Shown here piece after piece: positions 55,051-64,000 of a stretch of DNA of 64,000 nt (positions are counted from its first letter, which is position 1; the number at the start of each line of letters is the position of its first letter). Position numbers and translations under genes: made by a program. The notes beneath the pieces are model-generated. The model was not told the DNA's origin. It searched no databases and was given only the letters and a program-made list of their open reading frames with translations. The stretch lies in assembly GCF_020523985.1 (NCBI RefSeq), contig NZ_JAIVKM010000003.1:310001-374000 (forward strand). Direction: 5' to 3'. The stretch is from Mangrovibacter yixingensis. Lineage in GTDB: Bacteria > Pseudomonadota > Gammaproteobacteria > Enterobacterales > Enterobacteriaceae.

Positions 55051-57960
55051 TCATCCAACTTGTTTAATCAGTTCGGCTATTCTGTCTGCAGAAAATTGTG
55101 TTCTAAACTCGACTTTGACAGATTTACTTATTTGACTGAATAGTGCTTGTGCATGTTTTATCTTACGTTCTTCTTCAAGTCTTAAACTATCCTTCCCATC
55201 TACATTTTTTGTTTCGATAATAAAGTTTAAGTAATCACCTTTTTTTGTTTTGACAACATATGCAAAGTCAGGGGAGTACGTGTATCCGCCTGCTACCGGA
55301 ATCTTAATGGAGTTCTTCGGTATCTTTGTAAAAACAGCTACAGACTGGATCTCTCCATCTGTTATGTTGAGCCTTTCAAGCTCTGAGTCATAAAAGACTT
55401 CTTCAAAAAGATAAGAATCCAACGGTGGTTTTGTGTTGTCATTCAATATACCAAGATCACTTGATAATACCTCACTCACAGGCTCACCGTCTGCATTAGT
55501 GAACTTTGTAGGATGAATTGAACCTGAAATCACATTATATCCAAGGCTGAATTTGTTAAATGAATTGTTCAACAAATACTTGCTAAAACCAGATTTAATC
55601 TTTCTGATTGTTTGAATGTTCAGGTATTCAGTGATATTGATAGTGTCTTTTATATCACAAAAAACCTTATGTAAGGTATCGTGTTTAGCAAAAATAGTTT
55701 GTGACAAGTTATCAAGAAATTCCCGATAGCTCATTGTGTTTAGTTTAGCAAAGTTATCATCGTCACTGACGATACTTTTCGACATTGCCGTATCATTATG
55801 AATATAAATTCTATCAATGCGAGTATGAACGCCTGATTTAGTGAATCTTTTTGTTTCTTCGAGCATAAATGACATGAAAATGGATAAGAATTCATTTTCG
55901 CTATTTATTTTATACTCAATCACTGCTTTTTGATTTATCAAATCCCATAATTCTTTCAGCTCACTGAACTTACCAACACGCATTTTAGTCCGTCTTTTTC
56001 CATCAGTGGCTTTTTTAATTTTGCTTGGTTTCACTCCTGTAGGGAATGCTGCCGGATATTTAGCTTTTAAGCGGCTATAGGCATCTGAACCTTTGAAGTT
56101 TTCATTATCATCAATGATCCCATCATCAAAGATTTCATTCATGAGTGTTCTGGATGAAAGCTCAGGATACTGAGATAGTATTTTATCCTTAAGTTCTTGA
56201 GTAAACTTACTTGGAACTGTTTCTTTGAAAGAGCTATCGTTGACCTCTTTGACAAGAGAATCGACAAAATCTTTTTCCGTAAAATCAACATAATAGTTGA
56301 GAGTAAAATTGCGGTCTTTCACACGGCACATGTATTCATTCACTGGAAGACGTAAACCACGCCCTACCTCTTGAAGTTTAGATGTGGTGCTACCACTCGA
56401 ACGGAGCTTACAAATCTGAAAGACATTTGGGTTATCCCACCCCTCACGCAACGTCCATTTAGAGAAAATGAAACGGCGAGGATTTTCTAAAGATAATAGA
56501 AGCTCTTTATCATGAAGGATTTCGTTGATTTCCTGCTCAATTTTATCATCTTTATCACTATTATCTTTTGAAAAATAACCACCATGAACAGAAGATATAT
56601 CCCTAACAGTTTTTTCAAGGTAGTTTCTAAAAAAGTCATCTTTCTCTGTTTCTAACAGTTCATTAGCTTCTGCCAAAACGTATTCTTCGAACTTAGTTTT
56701 CAGGCTTCCGGCAATATTATTACCATCACGATAGCCTTCAATGTCATCAATGAAGAAAAGAGTAAGAGGCTTTATGCGTGGCCTTTGTGTCAGATACTCT
56801 TTTTCCAACTTAAAGTGTTCTTTGACAGCTTTACGCATCATGTTATCAGCAAGTGTCTGATCGTAAGAGTAGGGGTTAATTGAACTACCAATTTTTAGTT
56901 CAATACCATTACTCAATACAGCAGTGCTCTTGTTTAAGGCATCCAGTGTTAAATCATGGATCGCACTATGCGTTTTAGATAGTGATTCACCTTTGGCTAA
57001 CTTGAATTTTTTTCTATTACCATTTTCGTTTAGTTCAAAAGTGGCCTCTTTTCCGTCAGATTTAACAAATTTAAGATTAGCACTACCATCACCAACAATA
57101 TCCTCAATGTATGCATCAATACCTTTAACAAGATCTTCATTGAACGCATCCACGGCTGTAAGACGATAAACTAAGTTCTTATAGCCTTCACTAAAAGTTG
57201 CGCCATAACGGATGATATATTGAGCATTAAATTTTTCAATATTTTCCCATGTCTTTTTACCCGTAGGAAATTTATGAGGCTCATCAATGATAATGAATGG
57301 TTTTATCGCACTAAGTGCAGAAAATGGGGTATCAAACTGATTATCAAGCAAGCCAACATCATAAGTGTCAGTTAAAGACTTAGAGTTAATCATCCCTGAG
57401 TTGATCACAAGAACGTGTATATATTTCTTATTGAAATTACTTGCTTCAACAAAATCATGGATAGCTTGAGGCATATACGATTTTGTATTTTTACCCGAAC
57501 TTTTCTGGCTTTCAACAACGTAAGTCTTTAGTTCACGCTCGTAATCGTCTCTAAAGTGTTCTTTTAAAGCATCGCTTTTTAAAAAGTTAACTGTTCCAGC
57601 TTTGATAGATAGGGTAGGAACAATGATGATAAACTTGTTAATACCAAATGATTTGTTCAGGTCAAAAATGGTTTTGGTGTAAGTATAAGTTTTACCTGTA
57701 CCTGTCTCCATAGAAACATCAATTACGTTGCTTCTAGCATCGTAATTATCTTTTGAATGCTCAATACCATTGAACTCCTGAACATTTTTTATGTTGTTGT
57801 AATATTGTTGTTCAGATAGATTCAGTTCTGGATTAGCTAACAGGCGAATAGCAACATGATCCGTCTGATGAGGTATGGCGGATACAAAGACATTCATCAC
57901 CGCATCAACGCCAGCCTTTTGATGAGGTAAGTTCTTTTCGAATGTGAACCCTTTAGACAT
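55051..57960 (-). CDS. res: Type III restriction enzyme, Res subunit
   Basis: 969 residues. Helicase motif I is SMETGTGKTYTYTKT (about 84-98), motif II is IIIDEPHKF, and motif VI-like QEVGRGLRLPVN follows. The C-terminal nuclease reads SPDFAYVVKTKKGDYLNFIIETKN, a PD-(D/E)XK site. It cuts DNA after ATP-driven communication between inversely oriented unmethylated sites, only with Mod. GAGG precedes ATG 57960; the mod stop is 2 bp upstream. Confidence 0.93.
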   Translation of the reverse strand: MSKGFTFEKNLPHQKAGVDAVMNVFVSAIPHQTDHVAIRLLANPELNLSEQQYYNNIKNVQEFNGIEHSKDNYDARSNVIDVSMETGTGKTYTYTKTIFDLNKSFGINKFIIIVPTLSIKAGTVNFLKSDALKEHFRDDYERELKTYVVESQKSSGKNTKSYMPQAIHDFVEASNFNKKYIHVLVINSGMINSKSLTDTYDVGLLDNQFDTPFSALSAIKPFIIIDEPHKFPTGKKTWENIEKFNAQYIIRYGATFSEGYKNLVYRLTAVDAFNEDLVKGIDAYIEDIVGDGSANLKFVKSDGKEATFELNENGNRKKFKLAKGESLSKTHSAIHDLTLDALNKSTAVLSNGIELKIGSSINPYSYDQTLADNMMRKAVKEHFKLEKEYLTQRPRIKPLTLFFIDDIEGYRDGNNIAGSLKTKFEEYVLAEANELLETEKDDFFRNYLEKTVRDISSVHGGYFSKDNSDKDDKIEQEINEILHDKELLLSLENPRRFIFSKWTLREGWDNPNVFQICKLRSSGSTTSKLQEVGRGLRLPVNEYMCRVKDRNFTLNYYVDFTEKDFVDSLVKEVNDSSFKETVPSKFTQELKDKILSQYPELSSRTLMNEIFDDGIIDDNENFKGSDAYSRLKAKYPAAFPTGVKPSKIKKATDGKRRTKMRVGKFSELKELWDLINQKAVIEYKINSENEFLSIFMSFMLEETKRFTKSGVHTRIDRIYIHNDTAMSKSIVSDDDNFAKLNTMSYREFLDNLSQTIFAKHDTLHKVFCDIKDTINITEYLNIQTIRKIKSGFSKYLLNNSFNKFSLGYNVISGSIHPTKFTNADGEPVSEVLSSDLGILNDNTKPPLDSYLFEEVFYDSELERLNITDGEIQSVAVFTKIPKNSIKIPVAGGYTYSPDFAYVVKTKKGDYLNFIIETKNVDGKDSLRLEEERKIKHAQALFSQISKSVKVEFRTQFSADRIAELIKQVG

Positions 57961-57962
57961 GA

Positions 57963-59990
57963 TTAGTTCCTCACCACCAAATCCAAATCAATTGATTTTT
58001 TATTGGCATAACTTTTTAATGCTTCATTGAGTTCCATCTGTTTCGCACTTTCAAAGTTGCAGCCATAAAATACGACTTTGTTTGGCGCAAAGTCTTTGTC
58101 TGTATCTAACTTTTGAAGTAAAGCTTTCAGTGCTTCACTGGTAAAGTTTGGCGCAATCAGATACAGGCGACCATCGCATAAGTGTGCTTTGTAGCCGTTA
58201 AGATCTACATCTTCAATTGGTGTTGTTAACAAGCTGCCATCATACACACACCATGTAGTCAATAGGGTGTCATACTGTTCAGGTTTCAACACCGCATCGT
58301 CAAAGAAGCTAAGATTAGACAGCGTAAGTTCAGACTCATCTTTTGCTCGAAAATCATCAACAGTTTCGAAAATTTTGAAACCAAGATCTCCATTATAGTT
58401 TGGATTTTCTTTTTTTAACTTTTCTCCCGCTTTGATGATTCTTTTTTTAGTTACTTCAAATATATTTTTATAACCAAGATCAAAAGCAGTTGAGTCTGAT
58501 TTACATTTTTCATCTATCTGTATTCCAATAAATTTTCTTATTCCACCATCATCAATATTTAGTTCACATATAGCTTGCAGCGATGATCCAGAACCAGCAA
58601 AAAAGTCAAGTGCGATATAATTATTTTCAGGCACCAAGCTAAAAATATATTTTAAATAATTTACATTCTTAGGATTGCTGAATACATCAGGATGACCAAG
58701 AATGCTGGATAATTGATTTGTTCCATCATTCGTTGAATAATCTAGAATGCTCCTTGAATTTCCCTCAGTCTTTACCTTTGTATAGAGGGAACCAGCCTTT
58801 TTAAATACATCTTTTTCTTCAATAAATGTTCTCTTTCTAACTTGATACCCATTGTTTGTTTTTCTTATAACAATATTTTCCTTTTCATTGTTAAATTTAT
58901 TTATGTCCCATGTCCATACTCCAAGTTTACCTCTCACTTTTGGAGGACGTATTTTCACATATCCATTAGCTATGAGTTCCTCATTGTCACTATATATTTC
59001 CTCCTCACTATTTGAGCTTGATGCCAACTCTATATCGTAATCACTTACGCCAATAAAGTCTGTTGTTTCTGGATGGTAATATACAGTATAACCTAAATTC
59101 TTTCTTTTATTTAATGTACCACCATCACCTCTTGTTGTGATTGAATCTTTAAGAATATAAAACCTACCATTATCCTGAAATACCTCTCGCTCACTGACGG
59201 AATAGTTGATTAAAGATGCATCAGGGGTTATGGATTTTCTGTAGCAAAGTAAAAAATCATGGTTTTTTTGTATATTTAGAGTGTCGCTTTTGGAGTTAAG
59301 TTTATTATGAATTATAATACCCAACGAGTTAGCCTCACCAAAAATTTCATCACAAATTATTTTTAGTTGACTAATTTCATTGTCATCAATCGAAATAAAG
59401 ATAACGCCATCTTCGCGGAGAAGCTCACGAGCAATATAAAGACGGGGGTAAATGAATGTCAGCCATGCACTATGACTACTTGAACCTTTGACAGTAAAAT
59501 TGAGGATACGTGCAGCTTCATCAAGATCGATACCTGCCAGTTCGGAAAGCTGTTCAGGTGTAAACTTGCGATCATCGTTATAGGCGAACCCATCAGAACC
59601 CGTGTTATATGGCGGGTCAATATAAATTATCTTTACCTTTTCAGCATAAGCATTAACCATGTGCTTTAATACTTCGAGGTTATCCCCTTTGATTAAAAGA
59701 TTCTGACTGTTTTTGTTCTCTTCACGTTGGTTATGATTTTTATCTTCTGCCAGCAAGGATTTCGGTGGTAGGTTAGCCAACAGACGGGCATAGGACTTAC
59801 CCAGCCAGTTTAAGCTGTATGATTCTTTAGAGAGTTCAACATCTGATGATTTGACGATCTCAAGCAGCTTTTCTTGAATAAACGCTCCGTTTTTATCAAA
59901 ACACTGCGGAAAGTTAGCCTTCAAAACAGCAATCTGCTTACTGTTAGCAGTTTCAACTTCTGAAAAAATCGTTTCTTTTTGCATATCCAT
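57963..59990 (-). CDS. mod: Type III DNA methyltransferase, Mod subunit
   Basis: 675 residues. DPPYNTGSDGF (motif IV, about 126-136) and LDFFAGSGSS (motif I) occur in the beta-class N6-adenine order. The stretch between them (about 215-460) is the target-recognition domain and is more AT-rich than the ends, as expected for exchange by recombination. No simple-sequence phase-variation tract is visible. It methylates the host site and gives Res its specificity. Confidence 0.93.
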   Translation of the reverse strand: MDMQKETIFSEVETANSKQIAVLKANFPQCFDKNGAFIQEKLLEIVKSSDVELSKESYSLNWLGKSYARLLANLPPKSLLAEDKNHNQREENKNSQNLLIKGDNLEVLKHMVNAYAEKVKIIYIDPPYNTGSDGFAYNDDRKFTPEQLSELAGIDLDEAARILNFTVKGSSSHSAWLTFIYPRLYIARELLREDGVIFISIDDNEISQLKIICDEIFGEANSLGIIIHNKLNSKSDTLNIQKNHDFLLCYRKSITPDASLINYSVSEREVFQDNGRFYILKDSITTRGDGGTLNKRKNLGYTVYYHPETTDFIGVSDYDIELASSSNSEEEIYSDNEELIANGYVKIRPPKVRGKLGVWTWDINKFNNEKENIVIRKTNNGYQVRKRTFIEEKDVFKKAGSLYTKVKTEGNSRSILDYSTNDGTNQLSSILGHPDVFSNPKNVNYLKYIFSLVPENNYIALDFFAGSGSSLQAICELNIDDGGIRKFIGIQIDEKCKSDSTAFDLGYKNIFEVTKKRIIKAGEKLKKENPNYNGDLGFKIFETVDDFRAKDESELTLSNLSFFDDAVLKPEQYDTLLTTWCVYDGSLLTTPIEDVDLNGYKAHLCDGRLYLIAPNFTSEALKALLQKLDTDKDFAPNKVVFYGCNFESAKQMELNEALKSYANKKSIDLDLVVRN

Positions 59991-60001
59991 TTTGAACCTG
60001 A

Positions 60002-60286
60002 TTATTTATTGTTCGATTTAGTGGTGTTTTTGATTGAAACTTCACTTAAGCCTATGCGTAGTAGTTCTGCAGCTGCACCATCTATGCTTTTGAAGACTCG
60101 TGCTTCGTAAGGCTGTCTGGAACTACTTAAGACTAATGGCTTGCCTTCCCATTCTGAACCATCAAAAATCACCGTGTACTCCCCTTTAGAGCCTTCTATT
60201 GTTGCTCTATCAAGTAGACCTGATTTGACTCTTTCCTTAGCCATCGAGCTAAGGATAAAATTTCCACCATTAAGACCTGATATCAT
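60002..60286 (-). CDS. Small protein of unknown function preceding mod
   Basis: 94 residues; GAGG lies before ATG 60286. It ends 11 bp before mod, so it is the first gene of the restriction operon. Contains ATIEGSKGEYTVIFDGSEW and SSRQPYEARVFKSIDGAAAEL, alpha-beta in character, without a known family. A regulator or nuclease-control role is possible. Confidence 0.65.
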   Translation of the reverse strand: MISGLNGGNFILSSMAKERVKSGLLDRATIEGSKGEYTVIFDGSEWEGKPLVLSSSRQPYEARVFKSIDGAAAELLRIGLSEVSIKNTTKSNNK

Positions 60287-60463
60287 GGTTATTCCTCGGT
60301 ATTTAATACTGCTACGATATCAAATATTGCTGAAAAATCATAATAGAATGGTGTAATAGCCATCAACCTATGATGGCTATTCAAATATATTCAAAACAAG
60401 GGGTTACATGCGACTATGTGATGATTTATCAAGCGGTTAGCCTTGGATTTCAAACTCAAACGA

Positions 60464-61714
60464 TCACCTGTGGGCAAACTCAAACGGCCTGACCGCTCTT
60501 TCTCGATTGGCATCAAGATAGTCAGCCCACCACTGAAGCATTAGCCTCCGCTCATCGAGATGTTCAGCAAGATGGATGTAAGCAGCGCGAACGTTATTAC
60601 GCTCCTGATGGCTCATCTGACGTTCAACTGCATCTTTTGACCATAAGCCGGATTCGATCAAGGCACTACAGGCCATCGCCCTAAACCCGTGTCCGCAAAC
60701 TTCCGTTTTAGTGTCGTAACCCATTGAGCGCAGGGCCTTGTTAACAGTGTTCTCACTCATCGGCCTATCCGGCTGGTGATCACCAATGAAGACCAACTCG
60801 TAATCCCTACTGATTTGTTTTATCTCTTCTAATATTTTCAGTGCCTGACGGCTTAGAGGTACAAGATGAGGGCTACGCATCTTAGAACCACGATGTGAGT
60901 GCTTTACGCCCTTCAGAGGTTCTCGTTCTGCAGGTATCGTCCAAAGCGCATTTTTAAAATCGATTTCTTCCCATCTTGCAAAACGCAGTTCACTTGAACG
61001 TATGAATACCAACAGTGTTAGTTTCACTGCTAATTTAGTCAACTTTCGACCTTTAAAGCATTCGATACGATCAAGCAATTCGGGAAGGCGTTCGAAATCA
61101 AGCGCTGGGCGGTGCACTCGTTTAGCTACAGCTATTGCGCCAGCCATATCTTGAGCTGGATTATAATCAAGTAGACCATTTTGTACCGCAAAACGTAGGA
61201 TTGCGGTCGTTCGCTGTTGAAGACGCGAAGCTACTTCATATCGCCCACTCGCCTCTACTACCTTAATTGGAGCGAGTAGATCCCGAGTCTTCAGTTCCGA
61301 AATCTTACGTTTACCTAAAGCAGAGAAAAGATTATCCACTAAACTTTTAAGCACCCGCTCACTATGGGACTCAGACCATTTTTTGCTACAGGATGCATGC
61401 CAATCTCTTGCTACAGCCTCAAAGGTTAGTGCTCCGCTTTCTTCAATCTTGTCCTCTTTTTTCTTTTGAGAGGGATCGATACCATCAGATACCAGTTTCT
61501 TCGCGGCATCGCGCCTCTTACGAGCCTCTGCCAATGAAACCATTGGATAAACCCCTAACGCCAGCATCTTCTGTTTGCCACTAAAACGATATTGAAGACG
61601 CCAGTATTTTGAGCCATTGGGGTTAACCAACAGGTGCATCCCTTCACCATCGGTAAGTTTGAAAGGTTTGTCTGCAGGCTTAACTGTTCTGACTTTGATA
61701 TCAGTAAGAGCCAT
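60464..61714 (-). CDS. int: P4-type tyrosine integrase
   Basis: 416 residues from ATG 61714 with GGAGGGGG upstream. The N-terminal DUF4102 arm-binding domain (LTDGEGMHLLVNPNGSKYWRLQYRF) and the catalytic core are complete: Arg in FIRSSELRFARW, His-x-x-Arg in CGHGFRAM, His in MSHQERN, and Tyr in RAAYIH. Marks this region as a P4-like integrative island. Confidence 0.93.
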   Translation of the reverse strand: MALTDIKVRTVKPADKPFKLTDGEGMHLLVNPNGSKYWRLQYRFSGKQKMLALGVYPMVSLAEARKRRDAAKKLVSDGIDPSQKKKEDKIEESGALTFEAVARDWHASCSKKWSESHSERVLKSLVDNLFSALGKRKISELKTRDLLAPIKVVEASGRYEVASRLQQRTTAILRFAVQNGLLDYNPAQDMAGAIAVAKRVHRPALDFERLPELLDRIECFKGRKLTKLAVKLTLLVFIRSSELRFARWEEIDFKNALWTIPAEREPLKGVKHSHRGSKMRSPHLVPLSRQALKILEEIKQISRDYELVFIGDHQPDRPMSENTVNKALRSMGYDTKTEVCGHGFRAMACSALIESGLWSKDAVERQMSHQERNNVRAAYIHLAEHLDERRLMLQWWADYLDANRERAVRPFEFAHR

Positions 61715-61728
61715 AGATCCCCCTCCCC

Positions 61729-61885
61729 TTGTTGGTATCAATTTCAATCGAACCGAAGCTACCAACAGTTATACCATCATTTGTTGGTAGATGTTGATAT
61801 ACGACAGTAGACTTTAATAGACCTGAAACAATAGGCAGAATATCTAACTTATTGATTTTGTATACGTAAATAGACTTTAGTAGAC
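61729..61885. promoter_or_regulatory. int promoter and arm-type repeats
   Basis: TGTTGGTA occurs direct at 61730-61737 and 61782-61789 and inverted at 61760-61767. AGTAGACTTTAATAGAC (61806-61822) and AATAGACTTTAGTAGAC (61869-61885) are 17-bp direct repeats, 15 of 17 identical, as expected for integrase or excisionase arm sites. Confidence 0.55.
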
Positions 61886-61983
61886 GAAAAAAAAGACTTG
61901 ATTGGTGCGAAGGCCGGACTCAAATCATGATTTAATCATATGAAAAATATAGATAATTTAAAACAATCAATGATAAATGCCCC

Positions 61984-62088
61984 TTTTTGTGCCCCCATGC
62001 TTTTTTGTGCCCCTACAAAATCCGACACCTAATGGTAAGTTATCAAATCTCTCCTGGTTAGGTTCCGTGCATCGAATCCTAACCAGGA
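61984..62088. repeat. Possible attachment region: TTTTTGTGCCCC repeats and an 11-bp hairpin
   Basis: TTTTTGTGCCCC occurs at 61984-61995 and 62002-62013. A perfect stem TCCTGGTTAGG/CCTAACCAGGA lies at 62052-62062 and 62078-62088 around a 15-base loop. Close to int, these could be att or excision sites; no tRNA is recognisable. Confidence 0.4.
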
Positions 62089-62172
62089 CAATACATCATA
62101 TGGATGCTCGCTCTTCACTCCATGCCAAAACTGATGCCTTTGGTTGTGGGAGAAAAAGTTTTTTTAGAGAAA

Positions 62173-62266
62173 ACTGTTCACAGTGTTCACTGAGCATTTT
62201 TATGATTAATATTCAATACATTACAAGGTGAATAGTTGATGAACAGTGAACACTTTACTGTTCACT
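62173..62266. promoter_or_regulatory. Cluster of P4-like GGTGAACAG iterons (ori/crr remnant)
   Basis: Six variants of GGTGAACAGT lie within 94 bp: minus-strand copies at 62173-62182, 62182-62191 and 62257-62266; plus-strand copies GGTGAATAGT (62227-62236), GATGAACAGT (62239-62248) and one at 62244. P4 alpha protein binds such iterons. No alpha gene is in the window, so it may be a relic. Confidence 0.5.
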
Positions 62267-62377
62267 TTTTCTGGGTAAGATCAGTTTTTGCCCCTGCTTC
62301 TTTTATTTCCTGGCGCCCAAACTGGGTAATTGCCAGAAACTAGGGCCAGTACAGTTAAAAGCTTTAGATGAAAATAG

Positions 62378-62400
62378 AGCCGCGTTCTGGCGGCTTTTTT
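62378..62400 (+). terminator. Intrinsic terminator with no assigned gene
   Basis: AGCCGC (62378-62383) pairs with GCGGCT (62390-62395), then TTTTTT. No plus-strand gene precedes it closely; it may close a P4-type non-coding transcript. Confidence 0.6.
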
Positions 62401-62522
62401 AACCCCATAGTGAGATGCTATGTTCAATTCAATCCCTTAGAACATCGTTGCGAATGATATCGATATCTCCTGAAATTAGGGGTATTACTAGGTGGCTAAG
62501 GTAACTTGTTAATGGAGTAGGA

Positions 62523-63248
62523 ATGGCAAACTATGTATCAGGGAATATCATTTCTCAATCGTATGTTCATGTTAATCCTGAGTGGTTAAAAAATGCGACC
62601 CCTCAAGATAAGAAACTAAGAATCAATGAGATTGAGAAGCAAATAACTGCCTTTGCGAAGAGCCGAATACCTTTTTTTATTGGAAGTGAGGTAGAGATAA
62701 CAGTTGAGTTCTCTGAAGGCTCAATCATCGCGAAAATCACCGCTTACGGTAAGATCATCCCACTACTGGGGGGGCTAGTTATCGGATACCCACACTTTAG
62801 TGAGGGTGTTAGAACCATGGTGAAAGATGCACATGATCTAGGTTCGTATATTAACTCCGAGCTGTTATTTCAAACAGGCGCAAAACATAAATCTGAGCGC
62901 AAGTCAGTTGAGGCTCGCTTAGGAGTTTTTGGTATTATTGATCGCGTTAACGCCCAGATTAATGATCTAAGCTTGATCTCTCGGAGGAAGGAAAATTCGC
63001 CATCAATCACATATAAAAAATTGTTACAGTTGCATGGGGATATCCTCTCATCCCTTGATAAGATTTCTGAAAATGCCCTAGATGACTCAGATGAAAAAAT
63101 AGCCAAGGATATGTGGATTGAAGGCGTATCCGGCATATCTGTGGGACGATCGCATTTCAAATTTAATCTTAAAAGTGATGATGATGTGTACAAAATGTTG
63201 GTTGCCGAAAAGCAGAGCATTCTTGATGACCTGAAAAAAAGGCAATAG
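62523..63248 (+). CDS. Hypothetical accessory protein
   Basis: 241 residues; ATG 62523 has GGAGTAGG-like bases upstream. Central residues 75-95 (GKIIPLLGGLVIGYPHF) are hydrophobic and may dip into the membrane; the rest is soluble and helical. No family recognised. AT-rich and placed in the island beside other defence genes. Confidence 0.65.
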   Translation: MANYVSGNIISQSYVHVNPEWLKNATPQDKKLRINEIEKQITAFAKSRIPFFIGSEVEITVEFSEGSIIAKITAYGKIIPLLGGLVIGYPHFSEGVRTMVKDAHDLGSYINSELLFQTGAKHKSERKSVEARLGVFGIIDRVNAQINDLSLISRRKENSPSITYKKLLQLHGDILSSLDKISENALDDSDEKIAKDMWIEGVSGISVGRSHFKFNLKSDDDVYKMLVAEKQSILDDLKKRQ

Positions 63249-63426
63249 AGCCTAATGCCTCCGTGGTGGGTATATAAAAATCACGGGGAGCCGGGCTAGC
63301 TTCGTCTTGACCTGCTCCCCATAGACATAAATCCGACTGCTTTAGCGATTTCTTTTAATGTACTAGTAACCTTTAATGATTCTGTCAGAGTTGCCGTTAT
63401 GGGCTGGGTTGTAGCAGTGATCCGGT

Positions 63427-63879
63427 TCAGAAGTGTTTGTTCTCATAGGCATCTTTCACTCCGGCGTGTTTCTCCGCACAGGCCCGTAGGATGGTGAGGG
63501 CGTGCCGGATTAACTGCTCACTGCGTTCTGGTTCAAACCAATTACCATTGAATTTTCCGCCGTGAAAGAGATTGTTTCTTACTCGACAGACCAGCAGTAA
63601 AATCAGTTCAGCCCGGTGCCGGGAACTCGGTAGTTTTTCCGACCACATGATCCCCTTTTCACCGTAAATCTGTTTTTTAGGGGGATGCTCTTCGAAATAA
63701 TGAATCGCTTCGCTAAGTTTAGGGGTAGACGGGTTTTCGATAACGTCACGCACCTGATCGGAATATCCATTCCAGTCAGCTTTTAAATGGCCTCCATTGA
63801 TTAAAATCCCACATGCCTTGAGGCAATATTCATATCGTGAAAACTCGATAAAAAACTCACAGGCCAGTTGTTGTAACAT
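63427..63879 (-). CDS. HEPN-like protein with RNxxxH motif
   Basis: 150 residues from ATG 63879 (GGAG six bases upstream). RNNLFHGGKFNGNW near residue 100 is the R-N-x3-H signature of HEPN ribonucleases, within a helical background. HEPN proteins are common toxins or abortive-infection effectors. No partner nucleotidyltransferase is visible before the window ends, so it may act alone or with a gene to the left or right. The bases 63880-64000 hold no gene. Confidence 0.6.
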   Translation of the reverse strand: MLQQLACEFFIEFSRYEYCLKACGILINGGHLKADWNGYSDQVRDVIENPSTPKLSEAIHYFEEHPPKKQIYGEKGIMWSEKLPSSRHRAELILLLVCRVRNNLFHGGKFNGNWFEPERSEQLIRHALTILRACAEKHAGVKDAYENKHF

Positions 63880-64000
63880 CAAAAACTCCATATCCTGTAG
63901 TAACTTAACTTAAAACAACTATGTTAATCACCCATGCTACACATTATAGAACTTATTATGTAACTTTTAGGAATGGTAATTTACAAGCCCAAAGACTGGA

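Noticed and set aside
58300..59400. Phase-variable repeat tract in mod
   Set aside because: No tandem tetra- or pentanucleotide runs were seen, only general AT-richness typical of a recognition domain.
62052..62088. Hairpin as a tRNA T-arm or partial tRNA att site
   Set aside because: The TTCGAATCC-like loop is imperfect (ttccgtgcatcgaat) and no acceptor, D or anticodon stems can be built nearby.
63249..63426. Coding remnant on the minus strand (LTESLKVTSTLKEIAKAVGF)
   Set aside because: It has no start, no recognised family and a short length; too weak to annotate as a pseudogene.

Overview
The window looks like an enterobacterial (Enterobacteriaceae-type) chromosome. It carries enteric gene families (DalRDKT arabinitol genes, AglAB-type alpha-glucoside PTS, YiaV/YibH-YiaW/YibI-like pair, TopAI/YjhX, YjhP remnant, DUF1471), enteric-style CRP sites and dense operons. 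No rRNA, tRNA or CRISPR was recognised. Positions 1 to about 41 kb read as metabolic backbone with many sugar and amino-acid operons. From about 41.5 kb to the end is an accessory region rich in decayed genes, duplications, toxin-antitoxin loci, restriction systems and an integrase.

Left part (1-20.3 kb): a MarR-controlled operon (MarR, isochorismatase-like hydrolase, AbrB-type membrane protein, PhzF-like enzyme cut by the window edge); an AI-2/ribose-type ABC importer; a GntR regulator divergent from an alpha-glucoside PTS and 6-phospho-alpha-glucosidase; a lone small gene in long flanking non-coding DNA; a DMT exporter with a ProC paralogue; then an operon of a polar amino-acid ABC importer, an M20 amidohydrolase, a DUF1989 protein and an XRE-cupin regulator.

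Middle (20.6-41.5 kb): an uncharacterised operon joins an ascorbate-type PTS (A, B and C proteins), a divergent 6-phosphofructokinase-like kinase, a class II aldolase, an 89-residue protein and a P-loop kinase-like protein. Its promoter region contains a 52-bp near-palindrome centred exactly on a perfect CRP site. Next come dalR divergent from dalDKT, a HAD phosphatase, a membrane-fusion protein with its DUF3302 partner, a topAI toxin with a leader-peptide ORF but no recognisable yjhQ antitoxin, and several small envelope genes. A two-regulator HTH cassette (XRE/Ner) has three matching operators. Two copies of a MITE-like repeat lie at 14.3 and 40.9 kb, each between duplicated hairpins.

Right part (41.5-64 kb): three tandem, progressively degraded modules of STM2901-like, DUF1493 and Hcp genes (orphan type VI secretion cargo), interrupted by an AbiE system. 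Then follow a phosphorothioate-DNA-dependent-type HNH restriction enzyme, a broken and an intact HipBA-like locus, a truncated peptidoglycan-hydrolase effector next to an LprI-like putative immunity protein, a deleted IS3-family element, a type III restriction-modification system, a P4-type integrase with arm-site repeats, a cluster of P4-like replication iterons, and a HEPN-like protein. This is best read as a P4-like island used as a defence and competition hotspot.
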